From Tetranychus cinnabarinus (taxonomy: Eukaryota > Arthropoda > Arachnida > Trombidiformes > Tetranychidae): a stretch of 64,000 nt of DNA. The translations under genes were made by a program, and so were the position numbers. The DNA is taken from contig WHVY01000005.1 of NCBI GenBank assembly GCA_022266195.1, positions 6,634,001 to 6,698,000 on the forward strand. The letters are read 5' to 3'. The notes beneath the pieces were generated by a model. It ran no database searches and was not told the origin of the DNA. It was given only the letters and a program-made list of their open reading frames with translations. Numbering within the stretch: position 1 is the stretch's first letter; each line of letters opens with the position of its first letter. Positions 48,952 through 61,500 of the stretch are shown here, piece after piece.

Positions 48952-48977
48952 TCTCTGGCAGTATAGAGGTTAGCATC
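48952..48977 (+). repeat. tRNA-like A-box segment, copy 3
   Basis: TCTCTGGCAGTATAGAGGTT then AGCATC. Similarity to copy 2 extends about 15 bases on each side (upstream CATCTTGCAATA against CATCTCTTCCAAT; downstream CAAATTCAATTGA against CAATGCAATTGA), so the two are diverged copies of one unit 444 bp apart. Confidence 0.5.
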
Positions 48978-51900
48978 ACACAAATTCAATTGATACACTC
49001 AATGTTATTAACAAATTGCATATTTCAATTGATTAACTAAATCATTTGAGGAAAAAGAGAGTTGGAAAGAGGAAAGGTGGACAAATTCATTTGTCTCTTT
49101 CTTTAATGTTGTATATCAATTGCAATCAATTAAAGAGATGGGAGACTTTAATTAACTGCTTAATGATAACTTTGAGATATTAGATGCAGGCAAACCAGTG
49201 AATCAACAATTAACTTATTTCTTGACAGAGACAAGTTTCAGTTGCAATTTTATCTCTTCTTTGCTCGGCTGTTCAGACACACCTTAATCCCTTTAGGTTA
49301 ACCTGATCATGTATTGAACTGATCAACACCAAAAACCATCAATTTGCAAGGTAAACCTGACAATGGACACAATTAATTGATCAAATTGAGTAGAAAGGGA
49401 GGAAAACAAAAAGCTGAGTTGAGACTGAATTATATTTGCATGTTTATCTCAACATCATTAATTGTCATCAAGGATCTTAATGAAGATGCAAGGTGTTGTT
49501 GATTGTGTTTCCAATTGTAATTGATTAACATGTTTGACAAGTTAACCAGTTGAAACCAGCAATGAAAAAAAAACCAGCAACAACAAAAAGGTAACTCACA
49601 GGCTATTAAATTACTTGATACACACCTTGAAAAGCGGATTCAAAATGAGAGTAAATTTTGTGATTTATCAATATTTACTATCAAATATTAATGATATGCA
49701 AAGGAACGAGAAAAATTGTTATTAAAAGTTAATTCCTTTTCCACTCCCAGCAATTGGTAAGAGCAGCAAAAATTAATAATCATGTTAATGTTGCGATTAT
49801 TTTCAATGATAATATTGTTCAATGTTGAGGTAAACATAAACTCACTGTTGGTTATCATGACTGTTGCTAGATGTTGATCATCATCATCATAATACCTTCA
49901 ATTGTTCAAAACCATAATAATCATCATTCAAGTTAACCATTTTTTTATTTATTCAACTTCATCAATTGTTATTAATTCAAAGCAAATTAGTACCAATTGA
50001 GCAAATAAAATGAAATGATTGGAAAGAAAACGTGATTTCTGGTGAATGGAAAGGAAATTTTTCTTCATTTTTTTCTGCTTGTTGCTGGTGATCAACATGA
50101 TTATGATGATGATAATGGTTATATTTATCTCACTCTTCATCCCTTTTCTGTAACCATCAATCTAAATGATTAGGTTTATCATCATTTGAATATTTGCAAC
50201 CTTGACTTGCTATTTGATTGACAGGTTAAAAGGTATCACAGGTAAGCAAACAGAGGGTTGAAGGAACCTTTTAATGTCTTTGACAAACATCAGGATGCAA
50301 AATGATGAACCATTTTCTTCTCCACCAAATTTCCAAACTTTACTAATCACTTCTTCTAATTTCTTGTCTTTACAACAATGTAATCATTTACTTTGCTTAT
50401 TAACCCTGGTTAATTAAGCCTTATGCCTAAATTAAGATTAAACATTGTCAATTAAAAGTTTAATCAAACAATAATATCAATGATAATGACAATAGAGTCT
50501 AATGTCTAAGTAAACAAGGAAAAAGTAAATTTAAGAATAGCTTGTGGCATCAATAAGATGATATTATTATATTATTACTATTATCATTATTATTGTTATG
50601 TCTTTTGGGTGAAACTAGGATGATAATGATGACAAAAGAAGAAGACAAGAAATTAGAGTTAATAAAGTAATTGTTGATGTAGAAATGAAAATATGCTCTG
50701 GGCTATTTTCCCTTTCATGATGATGATGATGATAAGAAATGATCTTGTGACCCTTTTTGTCTTCTTTTCTCCATCCCTTTCTTTTTTATTATAATTGTGA
50801 GTTTTCCTCATGGATCATGTTTATTCAAGTGGAAAGTTGGTTGTTAATATTTTGCCATCCTTGTTACAGTTGCTGTTGTTGGTGAAATTGCAGTGGTGAT
50901 GGTGATGATGATAGTGTGTCTGTGTTTAGAGATGTAAATTGTTGCATTTGTTTTGATAGTTTTGTGAATGATTTAGATTGATTTTTTACGGACTAACAAA
51001 TCCAATTTGAATAATATGCTGTTGATGACTGAGAATCTCATTGAAACAGTGAATAACACAATTAATGATAAGAAAGAGAATCAAAAGGATTTTCTCTTCA
51101 ACTTTACGGGACATTTTTCGTTATCTTTCCTTTTTTCCCCTATTTTCTCATTATTAAACCATTTTTTTGAGTGATGATCAACCATGATTAAGATGAGGAT
51201 GAGCAAAGGTGGGTAAGAGAGGCGTGGGCTGGATCAGTGTTGGATGCATTTGGCTGCGTTTTGAAGGGAGAATCAGGATGATCCGACTGATGATGATAAT
51301 AGTTAATGATAATTTTTTGGTTGACAAAATGTTGTTTGCATAAAAAATGAGTATGAAATTGCTGGCAAAAGTGTGTGTGTGAGTGAATACAGCCATGAGT
51401 CTATGGAAGTGTGAGAGAGAGAAAAAGAGAAGAAGAAAAGTTAATCATAAATTGTGTTCAGTTAGTTATTTGATAGTGTTTTTAATGGTAAACCACAAAA
51501 TATTGAAAGATAACTTTCAACTTACACTTTTAGGCCTGGTGAAGTTGATAAAAAAGGGAGAAGACGATGGAACAAAGAAGAAAAATTAGATCTTCTTTAT
51601 TATCATTTCTCCTCATCGATTTCATTCCTCTTTCTCTTCATCATCTTTTTATGTTACTTTTGCCTTGTTGTGTTTAATATAAAGGGAAATGTATCACATT
51701 ACAGTTAAATAGGAGATCAATAGGGATGAGGATTTTACCCATCGTTGAGCTAGAAAACGGTAAACGACGATGATACTGATTAAAGTGATAAAGTAAAAAA
51801 AAGATGAAGTAAAGAAGTTTTCAACAAGAGCAACAAATACACATTTACCAACAAAAAAGGTCTAAACCTTGGTGATTGTATTTGGTAGGATGTATTTCTA

Positions 51901-54487
51901 GATTCGTTATTGTGAGTTAAACAAAAATCATTGATGCAATGAGGAGCAAAAAAATTGGGAAGGAATCAAACAAAAGATGATTTAAATTGTAACCTCAACT
52001 CTATTTAAAAGTAAAAGAGATGAAATTACGTTACGGAATAGTGACCAGGGGGTGAATCAATGACATATGGGAGGGAGGGTGGGTTAAGTAGGTGGGAAGA
52101 TTAATGGATGGCAAAGAAGGACCAGAGATTATGCGAGATCAACGATCAAAAGAATTGGTTCTAATCATTTTGATGTTTCATTATCCCTAACCAAACTCTA
52201 ACAGAATACTATCAATTCCCCTCTTAATTTTAACTGTATTTTTTTGAAAAATAAGCTCCAAAAAAGAGGGGAAGCAAAAGTTAATGGTTTCAATTTTTTA
52301 TAATGATTGGTGTTAAATTAACAAAGGCATATAATTTACATTATAACTTTGAAACCATTAGGTGTGGTGATGGTACAATCTCATTGAAAATTGGTAAAGC
52401 CAAAAAATGGGGCAATAATTATTGTAGCAAAGTTTCATTAATCAACGAGTGAATTTGATATTAACCTGTTTACACAATCCAAGTGAAAACAGTTTAATCA
52501 ATAACAAGAGAAGCAAAAGTAACGAAAAAAAGAGAGAGAGGAAGAGAGAAAGACTGAACAATAGAGGAACAAAAATCAGGCTTTAACCATAAACTGGAAA
52601 ACCAGATTGTCTCTGTGGAAAGATTAACTCTTTTGGAAAGAGATGATCGCATTGCAGCAACTCCATTGATCCTTAACTTTCAAAATTGAATCTCTCTCAA
52701 TGGTTGATCATTAAGGCATTTATACCAGACATTCAGGACAATCAGGTCAATCAGAGATAACCAGAACAATGTTAACTGTAGCTTCTTTACCAAGTGAATT
52801 GGGTCCATTGACGAGGTATTAAACAGCATGTTCACCAGGATTCACATAATTGACCAGCAATTGAATAATATGGCTGATGAAATTAACCAACTAACATTAA
52901 CCGTTGACCGAAAGATAATAAAAATCACAAAATTAAATTAAAAACAATTCAAGGTAACAATTAAATTAATAGATTGAATGTAATGCGTAATAAAAACATA
53001 GCTTGCACCAGTTAATTTACAAAAGAGGGAAAAGTCATGTGATTGAATAAGAAAGGGAAAGGCTTAAGGTTACCAGATTTGTTTAAAAGGCGGTCAATTC
53101 AAAGAATAACCAGAAAAGCATAATTTGGTAAAAATGTGTTTAAAAATAACAAGATATTTGTTGTTGATTAAATTATTGTTTGTTATATTGTTTGTTTAGT
53201 TCAACTTTTTTTTGCTTCTTATCGGTTCAGCTTCATTTATTTGCGTTAATATCTGTTGATTCTTTTGGCACATTTGTTGTCACTTTGATGCTTTTCAACG
53301 CCTAACACAAAAGGCATAAAAGCATAAAATGGCAGCCATGTTGGCTTTCACTTGAAAGCAAAGCTTTAAGATCAATTGGCAATAAGGTCAAGGTGTTTCT
53401 TTTTTTATGTTAGTTATTTGTTACCAAACCAACAAAACAAAATACTTTAACCCATTACTTGTTTCCTCTTTTTTTTCTGGTTCCAAAGGTATGTTTATAA
53501 ACACATGTACATTACATACATTTTTGATATATTATTTACAATTTGCCTTAAGACATTTACTTTAATGAAATATGCATTCCTGTAAACAGTGGCAAAAAAA
53601 GAGTAAATCTTGATGCATAATATTATATTTAATGCTTATTAGCAAACATATTAACCCCTTTTTTCAATCTCTTTTTTCCCGACCAATATTTACATTTTTA
53701 ACCTTTTCTTCTAGATCAACCAATAGAGATTTAATTACCATTTAATCGATTGCAATTGACCATCATCCTATTCAACTGACCTTAACTTGAATCTTCTGCT
53801 GCCTTTTTTCATCACTTTACCTTTCTACTTATCCTCTTTTGTCAAGTAAGTAATTCTGTCTATTATTTTTTCTCCTTTTAATCTTTACAACCACTTCTTA
53901 TCTTCTAGTTGTCTCTTTGGTCTTCATCATCTCTTCATACACATCAGCAGCAACATTAACCATTTTAATAGTGATTATCGTCAACAACAAAAATAAAGTC
54001 AACGATCCTTAAATATCTTTCCAATTTGGCTTCTCTTCACTAACAGCGAGGCAATTTAAAGCAATTTCCCAGTTTTTTATTTGAATGTAACTTTGGTGTA
54101 AACACTGTAAGAAAAATGAAAACATTTTTCTCCAACTTCTTTATCCATGGAAGATGAACAGGTACAAGATAAAGGGAAAAGGTGTGTGGGTCAATCTTGA
54201 AGCCCTTAAACCTCCTAAGACTCACCTTAACGTTAAAAATGACGGTGGTGGTGATGATCAAGAAGAGAAAAGAAGAAGAAGTAGAAAGGTAACTTTGAAT
54301 AACATGTTTTATTTGGTTACTTATACAACAATCTATAAATCAAATGCAATTTCTTTATAACAAAAGGAATTGGGTTGAGCTAAAAAGGAGAAAAAGCAAG
54401 ATGAAAAAAACTCTCGTCATTCATAGAGACACATTATTATTCGGTGAAATGATTTTTTTCATCATCTTCAAGGAAACTTATTTTCTT

Positions 54488-54511
54488 ATCATCATCATCA
54501 TCATCATCATC
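54488..54511. repeat. (ATC)n microsatellite
   Basis: Eight uninterrupted ATC units, the longest pure run of the trinucleotide that dominates this window. Confidence 0.9.
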
Positions 54512-54930
54512 CTTCGTTGTTGATGTCTTAAGAGTGTTGAGATTGGGAGGTAATCAGACGAAAGAAAATCCAAATGAAATATCAAAAGAAGAATGAAAAA
54601 ATAACTGAAAACATTTAAGTTACCTTTCAAAAGTTGAGGTTAAAGTTGAGTATTAATAACCTCTCCAAGTTTTGGTCAACTTTTTGGTTTCCAACTTTTT
54701 TTTTGATAATCTAACAAAAGGAATTTCTTTTGCAGTTTCAAGAAAAGCAATAGAAAGCAATTGGCCAGCGGAAGAAAGCAAAGACTAACCCAAAATGGCC
54801 AATACTTTGACGGACAATACTAATCATTTTCAAACCAGAGAAATGTTGCTCAAATTGTGTCAAAGTTAATTTAAATGATGATTTGCTGTTGCTTTGGTCG
54901 AAAATCGTAATGAAATTGAAATCAACTTAC

Positions 54931-55036
54931 CCGATGGAATCGCTTTGTAGTTGACTTTTACCATAGATTGGGATAAACTGAGCGTTATCAGGAGACCATT
55001 AAAGATGGACAAAGCAAATGGAAAGTTGAAATTCAT
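54931..55036 (-). CDS. Possible first coding exon with a signal peptide, gene unknown
   Basis: The minus strand reads ATG then NFNFPFALSIFNGLLITLSL, SQSMVKVNYKAIPS and a split Gly, followed directly by the consensus donor GG|GTAAGT. The hydrophobic stretch followed by SLSQS looks like a cleavable signal peptide, so the product would be secreted or a type I membrane protein. The exon is 106 nt and ends in phase 1. No matching second exon was found on the minus strand down to the P450, so the gene would need a long first intron or the exon is spurious. Confidence 0.35.
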
Positions 55037-57423
55037 GTTTAAATCAATCCCTTTGGTCGCTTTTAAAACTGTCCTGTCACTTGTGATTAGCGTTTTTACT
55101 TTTTTTTGCTGTGATCACTGATTTACCAGCCAAAGTAACAACAAAGTTTATCAATGTAAAAGGTAATTATTCATATTTTATAGTTGCTTGAATCCAAATT
55201 GCCAATTATTTTGATGAACAGTGAAAAAGATTAAGTTTTCAAGATTATTTTCATCGTCATAATCAATAAAACTGATTATCATTAAGCCTTTCAACCTTTT
55301 CTTTCTCTTTTTTTGTATAATTTTCTTCTCTCGCTTTTACAGATTAACTGATTGTTAACCAAGTAACTTAAGGTCCAGTCAGCCGTATAATTTGATGTCC
55401 AAACTGGTTGACACGGGACAATAAACCTGTCAATCAATGAGCTTTTTATTTGTCACATGCACATTGATGATGTTTAACTAGATTTACTGTTGCATCTCAA
55501 TTTTGGTATCATCAAAGATATCAAAGTCATTCTCATCTTCATAAGGATCATCATCATCGCCATTATTGATCAAATGTTCATCTTGATGTTTCCCTTTAAT
55601 TCACCAATCAAACCAATTTCATCGTCCACTGAATCCAAAATTAAGATTGTCTATTGTCTTAACCAGTCAAACCAATCTAGAAATAATAAGAGAAATGGAA
55701 GAAAGAAAAAAAAGGAACAAAGTTATCAATGATGAACAGAATAACAATTATCATGAAAAATTGTTCACTTGACCATTCATCATGTAATCATGGACCCATT
55801 TGCATTGCTAGACAAAATGCCCAGCCTAACAGACGATTGACCATTTGGAATGTGCAAAAGATGTAATTTTATTGGAACCATTGGACAATCAAAATTAAAC
55901 AAAATTGTTGGAAAATGGTGAAAAGGAGGAAAAAAGTGTTTGAAGTAACATGATATAAATCAGTTGTCAACGTTTTGTTTCAACGATTTTCTCACTCTCT
56001 TCCATCCCTCATCATCTTGATCTCATCTAGTTTAATCAGTTTCAACAATGCCTTTATTTGATTCAACAAATTATTTTTATTTTGACTGCAATGATAATAA
56101 TAATAGTAATAATAACACATGAAATTACATTCAATTCACGTTTACACATTACTAAGTTACACTTGGCTAACAAACAGATAGCAAATGAATAATAATATTA
56201 ATGGGAATGTTAATAATGATGATACAATTGTGTGTAATCAGTTTCTCCTTTTCTTGTTTAATAAGTTGCTCTCATATAAAATAAGGTGTTTTATAATAAA
56301 TAAAAAAAAGAAAGTTATAACTCAAGAAACACAAAAGTGTCTTTTATTATAACTTTATTTTCACCTTTACCAGTTTATCAACTCACACACAGGTAACAAT
56401 GAGCTCGTGAAAATAATTTATTATTATTGTCTTCACACTGAATAAGATGGCAAGGTTTTGTCATGAATTTTGTCTCTTCAACAGAAGCCAACAAATCGGA
56501 AGGATTTCACTTGTTCAACACTGCAATTGGATCATCTTCAGATTGAAAATTTCAAACTTGGAACAAGAAATGTTTTTAAAGATTTAAAAAGGATTGACGC
56601 AAAGATCGCTTCAAGTCATGGCAAGAATTTTATGGTTTTTGGAACCAAAAAAGGAACCTTTTTCGAAGCTGAAATTTTCTTCTTTTCAGAAAACGTTTAT
56701 TGAGTTGAGATTGAAGCAAATGTTATTTACAATCAATTGTCGAAGCTATATTTGATTAAAGTTAACGCTTTCAATGATTAGTTTCAATTTATTAAGTTAT
56801 CATCATTTCCGTTGCTATTAGAACCGTAATTATTATCATGATTATTGTGATTATTATTTATGAGAATGTAAAAATTCTGTAAACATATTATTGCATATTC
56901 TTTGGTTGATAATGATAATAGTAATAATAATGATTATAATAATAATAATAAATGAGCTTTATGTTGATTGTGAAAAAGGAAAAGGTAAAAGCTTCAGTAA
57001 ACAGGTAAACATGATTCTTGATGAAGATATCATCTGCTAATGGAAAGTCAACCTATTATAATGATGATAATGAAGAGAGAAAAAAGGAAAAGAAGAAGAA
57101 GAAATATGATGATAATGATGAGAAGGAGACTGTGGTGTTGGAGCAAAGTGTGGCCAGAATAGTTTTTTTTCATTCGCTGCGTTTTTCCTTACTGTGCCTA
57201 GAGGCCTTCGGGTGGGTTCAGAATATAATCGGTCTTGGGATCCATCTGCTTGGTAAGAGAGAGACTATTATGATGATGATGATGATGATACAGGCTATAG
57301 GAATGACAACTTCATCAACAGTTTACTTTGCCTTTATAACCACTTATCCACAATTTTTCTTAACCTATCATCATAACTTTCAAATAAGATGAAGAAGAAG
57401 ACTAACCGGTCTTTCTCTTCGTT

Positions 57424-57450
57424 CTTTCTCTCTCTCTCTCTCTCTCTTTC
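57424..57450. repeat. (CT)n microsatellite
   Basis: About a dozen uninterrupted CT units. Confidence 0.9.
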
Positions 57451-58439
57451 ATTGTTTCTCATCTTGTTTGGCCATTTTTTGCACTTATTAACCTTCATTT
57501 TCTCCTTCTTTATCATCAGTTTGGCCTTTCTTTCCATCCCAAGGAGGATCAATCTTCATCTTCATCATGACTTTACTTTTTTTGTTTAAATTTATGCCTC
57601 CATCTGGTGGTACCCTTGAAACTCTTACCTTTGTTGCTCTCAACTAATAATATATTTTAAAATGTTTATTACATTCAAATCATTTTGCTTCGTCAAAATT
57701 GCTGTTAAAGCTTTAATTTTTCATGTCAAGTCAACGTAAATTTCAACGGAATTAACAGCTTGGTTTCGTTGAACGTGAAACACTGAGTCAATGTCAATTC
57801 AGTTTAGTTGAACCACAAAAAAGTGAATGCTAACCAGAAAGAGCAACTTCGGTCCGATTTTCAAGTAAAAACAAGACTTTGTTTCGGCCAATTATGGTTA
57901 CTTTAAAGACGTAGTTCATTCACAAGATCAAGTCTCATATCACCAAGTAAGAGTTAGAAGCTTACATATCGCTAGCAAAAGCTCAAAACACAGTTGGTCA
58001 ACCCATGGACAACAAATTTATCTGATAAATTTCTTTCGAGGTTTGGGTGAACCAACTCATTTCTGATTTATGAGTTGATTCGTTTGATTGTGGTTCTTTG
58101 GCAGCTAGCGTCCTAAAGATTGATTGATTTATTTGACTCACTGTTAACCATTGAAACAACTAGTGCTAATAACCAAAAATATCAGTTGAAACTTCTTGCG
58201 GTTATCATCTACTGAGTTATGTAAAGTATTAGCACCAAAGACGCATTTCAACTAGAAAAATCAAACCTAAATGAAAGTCAGTTGATTTTATCCAAAAATT
58301 TGACAAAATCTCTTCGATTCCCAGTCAAGATTCAATATTTTCATTCACAGCAAAATACAAAGCAATTCAAGACATTTTATCGCCTGCTGCTTTACATTCA
58401 ATTTATCATTTATATTTTTGTCATTTAGTATTGAAGTTT

Positions 58440-58510
58440 CAAGTGTTGTCAATTCAAAGTCGATGTTATTTTGAATTGAAGCAATGCAAAATAATCTGAT
58501 AATATCTTCA
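58440..58510 (-). repeat. Dispersed repeat core, minus orientation
   Basis: The reverse strand reads GATATTATCAGATTATTTTG then CATTGCTTCAATTC, followed by ACATCGACTTTGAATTG. The core and the ACATCGACTTT block are those of the plus-strand copies, but the block falls on the other side of the core. Confidence 0.4.
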
Positions 58511-61500
58511 TCAACTGAAATCTTAAATGGAAAAGTTTCAATTCAACTTTTCCTTCATGTTTCTTTTTTCATTATAATCTGTTACTCACTTTATTAATCT
58601 ATTTTTAATACTGAAACAAAGAAATGTGTTTCAAATGTGATTTACTTAAATTTCATTTTCATCCTTTCCATTGAATCAAAAGGCGAAGCAAAAAGTTTTT
58701 CATTACCAGATTTTTCATTTTTCAATATGCTTTATTAGTTTAGCATCTTTATCATGATAGTTTCTCATCCTTTTTCATCATTTCTTTACTTTAATTTTGT
58801 TCACATTGGAAGCTTTATTTTTATTCACACAAAATACAAAATAACATAATGTCTAATAAAATATAATATTAGATTCGTTTCTCATTCAACTTTTTTCTTC
58901 TTCCTTTTATTTCATCAATTCTTTTGTTCTCAAATTCAGTTTCGTATTTGCTTTTTTCCATCACCCAAATTGAATCAAATTTTGTGTCAAAATGAACTGC
59001 GAAAAATGAAGAAAGTTAAACTCTGAAAGATAGAGAGAAAAGGTAAAAATGGTAAAAGAATGAAAAAAGAAGACAAAATGAATATGAAAAGAAGCTATTG
59101 TTATCAAGTTATCAGGTTGCCCTTCAGTCATGCTTATTATGCTAAACTATCCAAAACTAGGAACCAACAACAACAACAAAATAAACCTTTTTCTTCATCT
59201 TCATCTTCATCATCTTCTTTTTCCTGCCAAAGTCTATTTTATTGACAGTTTTTTTTCTCTTCATCTTCTTTGTCTCCATTCAACTTGGGTTTCAACGTTT
59301 TTCGCATTTTCTTACCTTTTCTTTCCCATCAATTTCCTACAAATAGGCTTACAAAAGGTAACACTGATTTTACCTTGTCTTTACCAAGTCAACTTTACCT
59401 TTAACAGTTAACCTTTTCCCTTTCTCTATCCTCTGTCTGCGACAAAAAAAGAGGAAAGACAAGAAGAGAAAGAAAAAAAGAGATTTTCGTTCAATTTCCT
59501 CCACCTTATCATTCGCCATCTATTTTGTCAGTTAAACTAGTTTGCTTGTACAATGTGTACATTGGTGGCCAACCAGAGGACCTAAAGGTCGAAAGGTTGT
59601 AAGTCTTGTAAACTGGAATACAATAGGAGTGACTTTACACAGAGCGATTGTGTCCTGTCAAATCTGATCAACTTACAATTTGCATGGTGAATGCTGTTCA
59701 ATCCATTGTAAGATATCGAGTCTTTTACACTCAAGTCCACCCCAACAGCCACAGTTAAACCCAAGCCAGTCAACTTGATCCCATCGGAGGTTAACCTCCT
59801 TCTGCCTCCTTTCATTGTCAACCAAAGGCACAATATATTTGATATTTACAAATGTATAAATAATGTGACAACAATGGAAACCAATGGAAGGAGCGTAAAG
59901 AAGTAAACCAAGCTCAAGAATTTTATTGTCAATATATTACTGATAATCTTACCTTTTTTTTTGGCAAAAGAAGAAAAGTTTCTTATCTTTACTCTTTCAT
60001 CATCTTTTACTTTCTTTTTTTACTCTATTATTTACTCTTATCCTTCCTCAGAAGCAATAACAATAATAACAAGGAATGCTGGTGCAATTCATGGAAATGA
60101 CCGAAAACTTTTGTTGATTGTAAAAAGGCAAAGAAGAGTTTGTTATTAAATTTGATTCTATCTCATGTGATATGATCAAGATTGCTATCAAATCCTATTT
60201 AGTCTCTTCAATCTGATCATCTTAAAGGTTAACAAGGCAACAAATGATCAACAGGAGTAAACAATAAGTTGATCTCAACTGCAAGATTAAAGGTTAAAGT
60301 ACAAGATAACAAAGAAGAAGTAATAGAAAAAGGTAGAAAATTTGAAAACAAAATGTTGGCCAACATGAACTAGAGGGTAATTCATGATGAATATCATGAA
60401 GAGAAGAAACTCATAACTTTCACTTGTTAATTTTCTCATCATTATCATTCTCCTTCTCATCAAAGTTTTTTCTCATTTCTTTTATTCCTTCCCATTGATC
60501 AAGCTTACCTGATCAGGTAAAAGATAATTTCCCTTCTCTCTCTCTCCTGGAGGTCTGACCAGTTTCACTTTGACCTCAATATTTAAATGACGAGAAATGA
60601 GAAGAAGCGAATAAAAGCGATTCCTAAAAAATTGTACTTTACACTTGGTCTAAGTAAACATCCATTAAAGTGTTAATCAGTAAAGGGATTGTTCATTTGA
60701 TATGAAAATGCTGATCATTTATTGGCCTCACCTTTCCATCCTACACAGGTAAACTCATCACTAAATACATTTTTTTACCTTCTTCTTGTTGCAAATTCTT
60801 GTGAACAAAAGCGAATCAAAAGTTTCATTTGGAAACAATGAAAGTCTATGGTTATCATCATTCATCAGTAGGTGTACTTTATCATCATTTCATCTTTTGT
60901 TTCTTCGAGTTGATCTTTTCTTCTTTGACAGTAAAGGTAAACAGGTAAATAAAGATGATGAAAGTGTAGGAGGTAAACAGGGTTGAAATTGTTTAGATTA
61001 TTTTGATACATGAAAAGATGTGAGAAGAAAAAAATGATGGATAAAGGGCAAAGGCCATGGATAATGATAAAGTTGGATCAACAAAAGATGAACAGCAAAT
61101 TATAGGTGTCATCGGAATCATTCATTTTATTCATTCATATATATCAATCAAATTGTTTGTCAACAAGGTTTGCGTTTTTTTCCTCTTCTTCTCATCGTTT
61201 GTGTTTGATGATGATAAGAGGAGTGAGAAGATGCTTTTTTTACTGTTGCTTTTGAATAATTTTGATGAAAGCAAAAAAAAGTTGAACCATCAAGTCGATG
61301 AATTTTGTTGCGAGAAAAAAAGGAAAACTTTTTTTTGCCATTTTGTGTCAGTCTTTTGTTTAGCATGGTTCATCGAGTTTACACATTTTTACAATTAAAA
61401 TGTTCAATCAAATGTTATCAGTGTGTTATCATAGTGATTGGTCCTTGTTCACTCAGAAATTCATTGTAGAATGAAAATTTTGAGAGAAAAAAGGAAATTT

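Larger units (their letters stand above)
46661..54930. other. Gene-free stretch, 46.7-54.9 kb
   Basis: No supported gene. It contains two tRNA-like A-box segments (48508-48533, 48952-48977), ATT/TTA runs near 47893-47995 and an (ATC)n run at 54488-54511. Two protein-like but unassigned frames occur on the plus strand: 46810-46986 (begins MSVVEVEDVTESEVD) and 54154-54288 (ends at a GT donor). Confidence 0.5.

Noticed and set aside
55484..55600. Minus-strand acidic tail-like frame (DDDDPYEDEND) ending in TAA
   Set aside because: Coded largely by GAT repeats, short, and without a convincing acceptor.
56482..56703. Plus-strand frame after a good acceptor-like CTCTTCAACAG
   Set aside because: No upstream exon or family was found; plausible terminal exon but unsupported.
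59540..59595. Plus-strand NVYIGGQPEDLK-like peptide recalling a laminin-G repeat
   Set aside because: Only about 20 residues, ends at a stop, and no adjoining exon supports it.
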